DNA of 6,854 nt from Desulfobacteraceae bacterium (GCA_030671225.1 DAOVAE010000065.1:1-6854); one strand, 5' to 3'. Positions 1 through 5,917 are shown, counted from the first letter of the stretch. Made by a program: numbers and translations. The notes: generated from the letters alone by a model not told the origin.

Positions 1-1
1 A

Positions 2-268
2 CAGCATTTTATGGGTCGTCTTTGTGAAAAAGCTAAAGTTGAGTCTTTTGGTTTTCACGCTATCAGACACTTGACTGCAACCATTTTGTATCACAAAGGG
101 TCTGATGTATCGGTTATTCAGGCGATCTTGAGACACAAAAACCCAACTACCACAAACCGATATTTGAAATCTTTAGGGCTGGAGCATACAAGGAAGGCTC
201 TTGAAGAAGGGCTTAAAGGCCCGGCAGAGATTATTCAGTATCCAAAAAAAATACCTTCAGAAGGGTAG
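2..268 (+). CDS. Phage-type tyrosine recombinase (integrase), C-terminal fragment, 5' end outside window
   Basis: This is the catalytic tail of a tyrosine site-specific recombinase, the enzyme that inserts and excises mobile elements through a covalent 3'-phosphotyrosyl link to DNA. The frame is open to the left edge, so the ATG at position 11 is internal and the gene begins outside the window. Counting from that Met, the box-II HxxR motif (HAIRH) is at residues 16-20, the third conserved His (LRHK) is at 42, and the nucleophile Tyr (NRY) is at 51. The spacing is normal for the family, and the end looks intact, with a charged helical tail after Tyr. The gene converges on a tRNA-Glu whose 3' end lies 79 bp past the stop codon, the classic place for an integrase at the edge of its element. 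The family is clear; which element it belongs to cannot be seen. Confidence 0.9.
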   Translation, partial: QHFMGRLCEKAKVESFGFHAIRHLTATILYHKGSDVSVIQAILRHKNPTTTNRYLKSLGLEHTRKALEEGLKGPAEIIQYPKKIPSEG

Positions 269-283
269 CTCTGAAGATATTTT
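244..283 (-). terminator. Rho-independent terminator of the tRNA-Glu transcript (possibly bidirectional)
   Basis: CTTCAGA at 255-261 pairs with TCTGAAG at 270-276 around an 8-nt loop. The stem extends outward past one mismatch to 248/283 with A-T pairs. Read on the minus strand the hairpin is followed by eight U (the A-run at 244-251), a textbook intrinsic terminator. It lies about 65 bp past the tRNA-Glu 3' end. The integrase stop codon (266-268) is in the loop, so on the plus strand the hairpin, followed by only TTTTG, could also end the integrase message, less strongly. Confidence 0.75.
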
Positions 284-304
284 GTATCCGGATTTTGTAT
301 CCGG
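279..304. repeat. Perfect tandem 13-bp repeat (ATTTTGTATCCGG x2) between integrase and tRNA-Glu
   Basis: Two abutting identical 13-bp copies occupy 279-291 and 292-304. They lie just past the integrase stop codon and 44 bp from the tRNA 3' end. Short direct repeats close to an attachment core are typical of arm-type integrase sites or excisionase sites in phage-like elements, so that role is proposed. It rests on position and repetition only. Chance slippage is the alternative. Confidence 0.5.
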
Positions 305-347
305 GGGATATATTTTAAAGAAAGTTAACGTAAACTCCTGTATTTAC

Positions 348-425
348 TGGCGTCCCCAAGGGGATTTGAACCCCTGCTGCCGGCGTGAAAGGCCGGTGTC
401 CTGGACCAGGCTAGACGATGGGGAC
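348..425 (-). tRNA. tRNA-Glu, anticodon TTC, CCA encoded
   Basis: The minus-strand transcript folds as a complete cloverleaf. The 7-bp acceptor stem GTCCCCA/TGGGGAC joins 419-425 with 352-358. There is a Glu-type D arm, an anticodon stem CCGGC/GCCGG with loop CTTTCAC (anticodon at 387-389), and a T arm AGGGG-TTCAAAT-CCCCT. Discriminator G is at 351 and the genome-encoded CCA is at 348-350. It reads GAA/GAG codons. It is the last gene of a minus-strand tRNA cluster after tRNA-Lys. Its 3' half faces the integrase and is the probable attachment target; the gene is intact, as expected when an element restores the tRNA end it integrates into. Confidence 0.97.
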
Positions 426-426
426 G
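397..426. repeat. 30-bp direct repeat, copy 1 (5' half of intact tRNA-Glu)
   Basis: These 30 bp are identical to 583-612, 186 bp away in the same orientation. They cover the acceptor 5' strand, the D arm and one flanking base of tRNA-Glu. Identity stops on both sides at the ends given. The stop at the D arm/anticodon arm boundary is abrupt. Confidence 0.9.
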
Positions 427-582
427 GAAAAAAATTTTTTATGCGCCATACCCAGCGCTTAATTGCAGCGGTTACTATCCGCTTGGTTCAAAAGTAACGA
501 TTTATTATCTTATTGCGCCCATCTGCCACCATGTCATTCCCTGATACTGCTGAATCCTTGCTGTCCCGCTTTAAAAGCGGGA
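427..582. other. Spacer between intact tRNA-Glu and the tRNA-Glu-like remnant; no gene seen
   Basis: I see no coding region here. Next to the tRNA-Glu 5' end is an A7T6 tract (428-440), followed by small hairpins (GCGC at 443-446 with 455-458; AGCGG 467-471 with CCGCT 479-483). The part from about 530 to 582 contains GTCATTCCC, GAATCC and a perfect inverted repeat TCCCGCTTT-A-AAAGCGGGA (564-582). That style resembles REP-like intergenic repeats of proteobacteria. It could equally be the decayed 3' half of a tRNA gene. Other copies in the genome would tell these apart. Confidence 0.4.
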
Positions 583-611
583 TGTCCTGGACCAGGCTAG
601 ACGATGGGGAC
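564..611 (-). pseudogene. tRNA-Glu-like remnant: intact 5' half, anticodon-like loop TTA, broken T arm
   Basis: On the minus strand, 583-611 gives the exact acceptor-5' strand and D arm of tRNA-Glu. This is followed not by the Glu anticodon arm but by a perfect 6-bp stem TCCCGC/GCGGGA with a 7-nt loop TTTTAAA. In tRNA numbering the loop places TTA (572-574) at the anticodon, which would read UAA stop codons. After it, CAGC-AAGGA-TTCA still resembles the variable and T region CAGC-AGGGG-TTCA of the intact gene. But there is no matching T-stem 3' strand, no acceptor 3' strand and no CCA. The anticodon stem is also one pair too long. I call it a nonfunctional remnant. It starts 19 bp past the tRNA-Lys 3' end, the spacing of a normal tRNA operon member, so it may be the original tRNA-Glu locus. 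Confidence 0.6.
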
Positions 612-612
612 G
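583..612. repeat. 30-bp direct repeat, copy 2 (in tRNA-Glu-like remnant)
   Basis: This is the second copy of the sequence at 397-426, with no mismatch over 30 bp. Perfect identity beside a badly diverged 3' half argues for a recombination junction or recent duplication rather than even decay. Confidence 0.9.
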
Positions 613-629
613 TGGGTCAAATTTTTATT

Positions 630-705
630 TGGTGGGCCGTGCTGGGCTCGAACCAGCGACTCTCTGCTTAAAAGGCAGATACTCTTCCAACTGAGTTAAC
701 GGCCC
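630..705 (-). tRNA. tRNA-Lys, anticodon TTT, CCA encoded
   Basis: This is a complete minus-strand cloverleaf. Acceptor stem GGGCCGT pairs with ACGGCCC; the anticodon stem is TCTGC/GCAGA (675-679 with 663-667) with loop CTTTTAA and anticodon at 670-672; T loop TTCGAGC lies on a GCTGG/CCAGC stem. Discriminator A is at 633 and the encoded CCA at 630-632. It decodes AAA/AAG. It is the first gene of the minus-strand tRNA cluster and lies 75 bp beyond the end of trkH. Confidence 0.97.
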
Positions 706-719
706 TTAAAAAATCTAAA

Positions 720-748
720 CAATTAACTATATTTTCTATAATTGTCAA
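720..748 (-). promoter_or_regulatory. Candidate sigma-70 promoter for the tRNA-Lys/Glu cluster
   Basis: On the minus strand a consensus -35 TTGACA (748-743) is followed after 16-17 bp by an AT-rich but weak -10 (TTAATT, 726-721, or TAATTG, 725-720). Transcription would begin about 8-10 bp before the tRNA-Lys 5' end, a fitting leader for a processed tRNA. The -35 touches the foot of the trkH terminator hairpin. The -35 is good and the -10 poor, so this is only a candidate. Confidence 0.4.
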
Positions 749-785
749 TAACAAATAAAATCACCGTGTGATTTTCTTTGTTATT
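747..785 (-). terminator. Hairpin terminator of trkAH, includes the trkH stop codon
   Basis: Arms 747-764 and 768-785 pair over 18 positions with one mismatch (756/776) around a 3-nt loop. In the minus-strand transcript the core AAAATCAC-ACG-GTGATTTT is followed by ATTTGTTATT, a U-rich tail. The A-rich 5' side would let it act on the plus strand too. The TAA of trkH (781-783) is within the stem. GC content of the stem is low, so strength is uncertain. Confidence 0.65.
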
Positions 786-2229
786 TTCGCCAGAATTCCG
801 GTACGAGAAGGATGATCACCGTATATATTTCAAGCCTTCCCAGAAGCATGCACCAAATAAGCACCCATTTGCCCAGATAGGGCATCTGGGCATAATTGTC
901 CACAGGGCCAACCATGCCCAGACCGGGTCCTATATTCCCAATGGTGGCTGCAACTGAAGAAACTGATGTGATAAGATCGACTCCCATGCTTGCAATCAGC
1001 ACAGAAGAGAAAACAAACAGACCTATATATAGGCCCATAAACCCGAGTACACTCCGCATAACATCCTCTGAAACTGACTGGCCTCCGATTTTGATATGCT
1101 TGACTGCATGAGGATGGATTAAGGAAAACAGCTCTTTATAACAATATTTAAGATAAAGCATAACACGGAGGCATTTCATCCCTCCGCCGGTGGAGCCTGC
1201 TGATCCCCCTAAAAACATACATAACAACAGTACAAGTTGGGACATGGCAGGCCACAATTCGTAATCGGCCGTGACATAGCCTGTGGTGGTAACAATGGAA
1301 ACCACCTGGAAAGCACCAAAGCGGATTGCCCGGCCAATTGTTTCGTATACCGATCCGTAGACATTAATAGTAACAACAACAGTCAACACAAGGACAGCGC
1401 CGAGAAAAAAACGGCACTCTGGATCCCGCCAGAATGCAAGCGGCTTTCCCCTCAGGAACTGATAATGAAGAGAAAAATTAATGCCGGCTAATAACATAAA
1501 GAAGATGATTACCGTATCAAAATAGATACTGTCAAAATGGGCGATGGAAGTATTTTTGGTTGAGAATCCGCCGGTAGGCATTGTAGTGAAGGTGTGACAC
1601 AATGCATCATAAAGATCCATTCCTCCTATAATGAGAAGTATGACCTCTGCCAGAGAAATGAGAGCATAAACTTTCCAGAGGACCATGGCCGTATCTCTGA
1701 TACGAGGTTTGAGCTTATCAGGAACAGGGCTGGGAACTTCTGCCTTGTACAGCTGCATACCGCCAACACCTAAGAAAGGCAGAATTGCCACGGATAAGAC
1801 GATGATGCCCATTCCGCCAAGCCACTGGATAAAGCTTCGCCAGAAAAGAAGTCCTTTTGATACAGCCTCTATATTCGTTAAGATCGACGATCCGGTAGTA
1901 GTAAATCCGGAAACAGATTCAAAGAACGCGTCAACGAAAGTACCGAATTCAGCTCCCAGATAAAACGGAATTGCCCCGAACAAGCCTATCGCGGTCCATC
2001 CGATGGTTACGATTGCCATTCCTTCACGATGACTGATATAATCTACCTTTGCATTCCTGAAACAAATAATTAGTGATAATCCGGCAGCGATGCTTATCCC
2101 CATGGATTTCAACAGCGGAATAACACTTTGATCCTTGTAATAAAGACCAAAAAAAAGGGGAAATAACATACATAGCCCCAAAAAAAAGATTAATATTCCG
2201 ATAATACTCAGAATGAAGTGCCACCGCAT
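781..2229 (-). CDS. trkH: Trk-type potassium uptake channel subunit TrkH
   Basis: TrkH is the inner-membrane K+-conducting subunit of the Trk system; TrkA gates it from the cytoplasm. The 482 residues match the usual length (about 480). Four pore-loop repeats are visible, each with the selectivity-filter Gly: TTTGSS (110-115), PTGGFS (218-223), TTTGYV (314-319) and TIGNIGPG (429-436). The Gly-rich intramembrane gating loop GGSAGSTGGG is at 341-350. Hydrophobic helices run throughout, starting with one at residues 5-30. The ATG directly follows the TAG of trkA with no spacer. A GGAG site (2239-2242), inside the trkA tail, lies 9 nt upstream, so translation is probably coupled. The stop codon is in the terminator hairpin, and nothing is missing. 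The ion could in principle be Na+-coupled K+ as in KtrB relatives, but length and a two-domain TrkA partner favour Trk. Confidence 0.96.
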   Translation of the reverse strand: MRWHFILSIIGILIFFLGLCMLFPLFFGLYYKDQSVIPLLKSMGISIAAGLSLIICFRNAKVDYISHREGMAIVTIGWTAIGLFGAIPFYLGAEFGTFVDAFFESVSGFTTTGSSILTNIEAVSKGLLFWRSFIQWLGGMGIIVLSVAILPFLGVGGMQLYKAEVPSPVPDKLKPRIRDTAMVLWKVYALISLAEVILLIIGGMDLYDALCHTFTTMPTGGFSTKNTSIAHFDSIYFDTVIIFFMLLAGINFSLHYQFLRGKPLAFWRDPECRFFLGAVLVLTVVVTINVYGSVYETIGRAIRFGAFQVVSIVTTTGYVTADYELWPAMSQLVLLLCMFLGGSAGSTGGGMKCLRVMLYLKYCYKELFSLIHPHAVKHIKIGGQSVSEDVMRSVLGFMGLYIGLFVFSSVLIASMGVDLITSVSSVAATIGNIGPGLGMVGPVDNYAQMPYLGKWVLIWCMLLGRLEIYTVIILLVPEFWRK

Positions 2230-3594
2230 CTAAAAATACTCCAGTTTTACTGCAAGGATTTTTTCGATCTTGGGGATGGCCTGTCTTCTTGCGAAAATGA
2301 TGATCCTGTCATCTGGTTCAATAATGCTTTCACCATTGGGGATAATGACATTATCGTTGCGGATTATACCGGTAACCAGGGCTCCTTTTGGAAAAGAGAT
2401 TTTTTTTATGGGCTTTCCAACGATGTCTGAAGTCTCTAAGGCTACAGCTTCCATAACTTCAGCCTGTTCATATTTAATTGCTTTGGCCGAAAGTACCTTG
2501 CCCCGGCGTATATGCTGTAAAATGGTATTTACGGCCGAAAGTCTCGGGCTAACCACCTGCTCAAGACCGATCATCGACATCAAAGGAAAATAACTTTGCT
2601 TGCTGATTCGAGTTATTGTTTTACGTGCACCCATTCTCTTGACAAGAAGAGAGGTTAAAATATTGGTTTCCTCATCATTAGTGAGGGTAATCACGGCATC
2701 CATATCCTGAATATTCTCTTCTCTCAGGAATTCTTGATCAGAACCGTCACCATGCAATACGACAGCCTTGTTAAGCTGCTCGGCAAGTACGGCGCATCGA
2801 TCCGGGTTCTTGTCAATTATTTTGGTATGGATAGAACTCTCCTCAAGCAGGGTAGCCAGCCTGAATCCGATGCGTCCTCCGCCTATAATCAGGACTCGAT
2901 CAATCGGCTCGATATGTTTTTCAAAAACAGACAGGCAATCTAAAAATTTATCTTGTTCACTGATAAAATAGATCAGATCTCCCGGCATGAGCTTGTCATT
3001 TCCCCTGGGTATAATCAATTTCTCATCTCGAATCACAGCAACAATCAGCGGACTTTGTTTTCCGATCCTGGTAGAAATTTCTGAAAGACGGACACCGGCC
3101 AGCTGTGCCGATTTGTCTAAATGTATTCCGACAAATTTAACACGACCATCGGCAAACTCGTCGACTTCCACAGCGCCGGGCACATTCATCAGCCTGTTAA
3201 TGGTTTTGACAACCTCGATTTCCGGGTTGATTATGGTATCGACATGGGGTGCATGGTCGCGGAAGGTGTCATGATATTCATCATAGTCAGCATTTCGAAT
3301 GCGGGCCAGTTTCTTTGTTGAAGGAGAAATTATGTTTGCAACCAGACATGCCGCAAGGTTGGCTTCATCACTGTCTGTGACTGCAAGGATTATATCAGCC
3401 GTTTTGATACCGGCTTCCTCCAAAATCACAGGACTGCTCCCTGACCCGTTGACTACCTGAACATCAATATTATCAGATACATGTCGAACGGCATCAGGAT
3501 TCTTGTCAATCACCACAACGTCTTTGTTTTCTCGGGCCAGATGGCTTGCGATGTTGAAGCCTACTTCACCGGCACCAACTATTACAACTTTCAA
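2230..3594 (-). CDS. trkA: Trk system potassium uptake protein TrkA (two-domain RCK subunit)
   Basis: TrkA is the cytoplasmic ring protein that binds NAD(H) and nucleotides and controls the TrkH channel. At 454 residues it has the duplicated form seen in E. coli TrkA. The first Rossmann RCK_N has GAGEVG (7-12) and the ribose-binding Asp30, followed by RCK_C around 141-225. The second RCK_N has GGGRIG (238-243) and Asp261, followed by RCK_C around 365-450. Both nucleotide sites look intact. The start is TTG (3594-3592), so that the protein opens MKVVIVGAGEVG, the normal family start, with AAAGGAG 9 nt upstream; no ATG fits. It is cotranscribed with trkH, which it abuts. A leader of about 190 bp separates it from bioN, suggesting its own promoter. 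Confidence 0.96.
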   Translation of the reverse strand: MKVVIVGAGEVGFNIASHLARENKDVVVIDKNPDAVRHVSDNIDVQVVNGSGSSPVILEEAGIKTADIILAVTDSDEANLAACLVANIISPSTKKLARIRNADYDEYHDTFRDHAPHVDTIINPEIEVVKTINRLMNVPGAVEVDEFADGRVKFVGIHLDKSAQLAGVRLSEISTRIGKQSPLIVAVIRDEKLIIPRGNDKLMPGDLIYFISEQDKFLDCLSVFEKHIEPIDRVLIIGGGRIGFRLATLLEESSIHTKIIDKNPDRCAVLAEQLNKAVVLHGDGSDQEFLREENIQDMDAVITLTNDEETNILTSLLVKRMGARKTITRISKQSYFPLMSMIGLEQVVSPRLSAVNTILQHIRRGKVLSAKAIKYEQAEVMEAVALETSDIVGKPIKKISFPKGALVTGIIRNDNVIIPNGESIIEPDDRIIIFARRQAIPKIEKILAVKLEYF

Positions 3595-3603
3595 TTGATT
3601 CGG

Positions 3604-3610
3604 CTCCTTT
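3604..3610 (-). promoter_or_regulatory. Ribosome binding site AAAGGAG that fixes the TTG start of trkA
   Basis: On the minus strand AAAGGAG is followed by 9 nt and then TTG AAA GTT. This strong site, together with the Rossmann motif beginning at residue 3, decides a TTG start. Confidence 0.8.
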
Positions 3611-3692
3611 AATAAAATTGCTGCACGATTTTATTTAACGCGGCTTAGCCGTTTAAATTAGTGTAAATGGGATTACTATAGAAGAAAGGATG

Positions 3693-3707
3693 TGTCAATA
3701 TTTGACA
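3693..3707. repeat. Inverted repeat TGTCAA-TAT-TTGACA upstream of trkA
   Basis: This is a perfect 6-bp dyad with a 3-bp centre, about 100 bp before the trkA start. Each arm contains a -35-like TTGACA, one per strand. It could be an operator for a dimeric regulator or simply a -35 element that happens to be symmetric. No known operator is recognised. Confidence 0.4.
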
Positions 3708-3787
3708 GCTTTATCATACTCCATCCACCGTGTTTTTCTATTTTTCCCATTATCGCAGAGGGAGCGAAAGCATGTATTATTCCTGAA

Positions 3788-4543
3788 TTATATTAATATG
3801 ATCATGGCGCACAGACAAATTACAACAAACAAGGCAACCCAATCTTTCAGCCCTGATGAAAGCCAGGGGTCGGTCCGGTTTTCAGAATAACATCTAGCTT
3901 CCATGGCAACAGCCAGCTTATCAGCGCTTTCAAAGATTCGGCGAATCACCGGTATTGCAAATTTTCTTAATCGATACAGGGGATTCTTTCTGTTTTCCAC
4001 ACATCTTGCCCGCTGGGCATCTGCAGTCTCCTTTGCCTGGTCAAGTATAAGCGGCATAAAACGCATAACCAGACTCATCATTGTTGCGACCCTTTTTCCC
4101 TGAAAAAATGGAAAAGGGATCAAGAGCCACTCAACAGCAGCTTTAATTTCTGACGTCCTGGTAGTTGAAACAAATAATAATCCAAGCGTTATAATTATCA
4201 CAAGCCGCCAGCAAACCAGACTACCGTCATAGATTCCTTCCCGGGTAACTGATACGGCCATAATTTGAATCAGCGTCGATCCCGGAGTCGTTAATATCCG
4301 GGCGATGAACACAAAAAGGAGAAGAATAAGAAAATAACGAAGCTCTTTTAAAATTACTTTAATTGGCAGGCGGGTATCTATTATCACAGCAATAAGCACG
4401 AAAGTTATTACGCAAAGTGCCAATGGAGCTGCCTTTAAGCCGGCAAGACTGATCAGAACAAGAAATCCAAGCTTAAATCGAACGTCCAGCTTATGCAGGA
4501 GAGATGCTCCAGTTCGAAAACGGAAAGCCGTTAGTTCAGCCAT
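3788..4543 (-). CDS. bioN: ECF transporter transmembrane coupling protein EcfT (BioN)
   Basis: BioN is the T component of an energy-coupling-factor importer: it holds the ATPase and transmits its movement to the substrate-binding BioY. The 251 residues fit the CbiQ/EcfT family. It has hydrophobic segments around 22-57, 68-83, 112-126 and 232-251. A cytoplasmic helical region bears the two coupling motifs, here ARC at 179-181 (AQRARC) and ARC at 216-218 (AMEARC), where many homologues have ARG or ARS. The start ATG lies inside the end of bioM (13-bp overlap) with GGAG 8 nt before it (4552-4555), so the two are translationally coupled. CbiQ for cobalt is the alternative name for this family, but bioY in the same operon makes biotin the likely substrate. 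Confidence 0.88.
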   Translation of the reverse strand: MAELTAFRFRTGASLLHKLDVRFKLGFLVLISLAGLKAAPLALCVITFVLIAVIIDTRLPIKVILKELRYFLILLLFVFIARILTTPGSTLIQIMAVSVTREGIYDGSLVCWRLVIIITLGLLFVSTTRTSEIKAAVEWLLIPFPFFQGKRVATMMSLVMRFMPLILDQAKETADAQRARCVENRKNPLYRLRKFAIPVIRRIFESADKLAVAMEARCYSENRTDPWLSSGLKDWVALFVVICLCAMIILI

Positions 4544-5286
4544 GATCTGATCTCCATTCCCGGCCGGGAATTATAAGGCTCCCTCACACCAAATGCCTCA
4601 ACTCCCTTAACCATCTCGTCAGGCAATCCGTCCCTTACTACTGTTCCGTCTTTCATGATGACCAGATGATCTGCGTGGGTAATGACCTTTTCCAGCTCAT
4701 GTGTGGCAACTACGATTGTGCGACCTGCCTTATGGAGAGAAAGAACCTGCTCTAAAAGCTGTCTGATCCCCGGATAGTCGAGGTTGGAAAAAGGCTCGTC
4801 GAAAACTATCACCCTGGGTTTCATAGAAAGGACACCGGCAATGGCAAGTCTCCGTTTTTCTCCGCCGGAAAGTAAATGAGGTCTTTGTTCTGCAAGCCCT
4901 GTCAAGCCCACGGCTTTCAAAGCATCATATACCCGTCTCTTTATCTCGCTTCTATCCAGACAAAGATTTTCTGGTCCAAAGGCCACGTCATCATAAACCG
5001 TTTCACCGATAATCTGGCTGTCAGAATCCTGGAAAACCATGCCAACAATTTGTCTCGCTTTTACCAAGTCCTTTGATACTGAGACTCCGGACAGCCTGAC
5101 TGTCCCTCTATCCGGCAAAAGGAGGCCGTTTAGGTGTCTTAAGAGAGTTGTTTTTCCGGATCCGTTCTGTCCGCTGATTACAACGAATGTCCCTTCCTGA
5201 ATAGTAAGGTTTATCCCGTCTATACCCAGGGTGCCGTCGGGAAAGCGATGGCTGAGGTTTTCGATTTCAATAATATTCATGTGCAT
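4531..5286 (-). CDS. bioM: ECF transporter ATP-binding protein EcfA (BioM)
   Basis: BioM is the cytoplasmic ABC ATPase that powers biotin uptake as a dimer bound to BioN. All ABC motifs are present in its 251 residues: Walker A GQNGSGKTT (39-47), Q-loop Gln86 in FQDSDSQ, signature LSGGEKRR (139-146), Walker B VIVFDEP (159-165) with catalytic Glu164, D-loop NLD (168-170) and switch His196 (ATHE). The FQ-D/N-x-D-x-Q pattern after the Q-loop is typical of ECF/CbiO ATPases. Two Met codons (residues 1 and 3) are possible starts; neither has a visible ribosome site, since a 7-bp repeat lies directly upstream. It overlaps bioN by 13 bp. There is a single EcfA gene, as in dedicated BioMNY systems. 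CbiO of cobalt uptake is the closest alternative. Confidence 0.9.
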   Translation of the reverse strand: MHMNIIEIENLSHRFPDGTLGIDGINLTIQEGTFVVISGQNGSGKTTLLRHLNGLLLPDRGTVRLSGVSVSKDLVKARQIVGMVFQDSDSQIIGETVYDDVAFGPENLCLDRSEIKRRVYDALKAVGLTGLAEQRPHLLSGGEKRRLAIAGVLSMKPRVIVFDEPFSNLDYPGIRQLLEQVLSLHKAGRTIVVATHELEKVITHADHLVIMKDGTVVRDGLPDEMVKGVEAFGVREPYNSRPGMEIRSWLN

Positions 5287-5290
5287 GTTT

Positions 5291-5311
5291 TGAGTTGCGT
5301 GTTACGGGTTG
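5291..5311. repeat. Degenerate 7-bp repeat, three units, between bioM and bioY
   Basis: TGAGTTG, CGTGTTA and CGGGTTG follow one another with a 7-bp period (pattern NGNGTTR). They occupy most of the bioM upstream region, where a ribosome site would be expected. Confidence 0.5.
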
Positions 5312-5339
5312 AAGGATGTTCGTTTGAAGCTTACTGTTT

Positions 5340-5906
5340 CTAACTCGGAATCCGGAACCCGGAACCTGGAACCCGTATAACCGGCCGCAACGCTTTTGCT
5401 ACTGGTACGGCTACGGCGATCTTGAGAATATCGCCCGGAACAAAGGGGTACATACCGACAAACAAGGCTTTTTGCAAAGTCATACCTTTTCCTGCCAATA
5501 CTTTGTATAACCATGGAACCCCAAAGGCATAGACCAGCAGTGCCCCGCACACCATGGCAATGATATCGAAAATGACACGTTGTCCACCTTTTTCCGATAT
5601 CAGGCCGATAATATAAACCGCTGGAAGAAATCCAATTAAATATCCTCCGGTTGGCCCCATGATGTGGCCGATTCCCCCCCTACCAATGGAAAAAATGGGA
5701 AGTCCGCAAGCGCCTACCAGGATATAAACCGATACACTCGCAAACCCCCATCGGCTTCCCAAAAGAAGACCTGAAAGAAATACAAAAAAATTCTGAAGTA
5801 CGATCGGAACCGGACCTATTGGTATTGCCAGGTATGCCCCTGCTGCGGTCAGCGCGGCCAGAAGTGAGGCATATACCGTCATACGAAGCTGTTCAGCAAT
5901 AATCAT
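5340..5906 (-). CDS. bioY: Biotin transporter substrate-binding protein BioY (ECF S component)
   Basis: BioY is the membrane S component that binds biotin and, with BioM and BioN, imports it. The 188 residues are close to the family norm. Six hydrophobic helices are apparent from about 9 to 175. Family signatures include IPIGPVPIVLQNF (28-40), the GPTGGYL biotin-site loop (84-90) and the late PGDILK motif (157-162). The last ten residues, RVPGSGFRIP, are encoded by a 7-bp DNA repeat and are probably not part of the fold, meaning the repeat has supplied a new tail. ATG 5906 has no clear Shine-Dalgarno site; Met9 is an alternative start, equally without one. It lies 117 bp after birA and 53 bp before bioM. 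Confidence 0.95.
   Translation of the reverse strand: MIIAEQLRMTVYASLLAALTAAGAYLAIPIGPVPIVLQNFFVFLSGLLLGSRWGFASVSVYILVGACGLPIFSIGRGGIGHIMGPTGGYLIGFLPAVYIIGLISEKGGQRVIFDIIAMVCGALLVYAFGVPWLYKVLAGKGMTLQKALFVGMYPFVPGDILKIAVAVPVAKALRPVIRVPGSGFRIPS
5347..5374. repeat. 7-bp repeat (GGAAYCY)x4 encoding the C-terminus of BioY
   Basis: GGAATCC, GGAACCC, GGAACCT and GGAACCC follow in tandem. On the coding strand they give residues of the BioY tail just before the TAG stop. A heptamer shifts frame each unit, so growth or loss of a unit would change the tail and its stop. Confidence 0.8.
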
Positions 5907-5917
5907 ATATATAAGCC

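Larger units (their letters stand above)
3595..3787 (-). other. Leader region between bioN and trkA
   Basis: This is a noncoding stretch of 193 bp. It holds the trkA ribosome site, a short inverted repeat CGGCT-T-AGCCG (3641-3651), a TTGACA/TGTCAA palindrome (3693-3707) and AT-rich sequence. I find no convincing U-tract terminator behind bioN. A trkA promoter is expected here. TTGACA (3698-3693 on the minus strand) has TATAGT only 12 bp and AGTAAT 15 bp downstream, neither a proper spacing, so I do not assign one. Confidence 0.5.

Noticed and set aside
201..497. 98-residue plus-strand open frame
   Set aside because: It overlaps the integrase tail and runs through the antisense of tRNA-Glu; no family resemblance.
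427..582. Insertion sequence between the two tRNA-Glu copies
   Set aside because: Only about 156 bp, no terminal inverted repeats at the edges and no transposase fragment.
564..611. Functional ochre suppressor tRNA
   Set aside because: No T-stem partner, no acceptor 3' strand, no CCA, and an anticodon stem of 6 pairs instead of 5.
3680..3698. Promoter TTGACA with TATAGT before trkA
   Set aside because: Only 12 bp separate the two hexamers; the correctly spaced hexamer (TAATCC) is a poor -10.
5302..5550. 82-residue minus-strand frame overlapping bioY
   Set aside because: Out-of-frame shadow of the bioY 3' part and repeat region.
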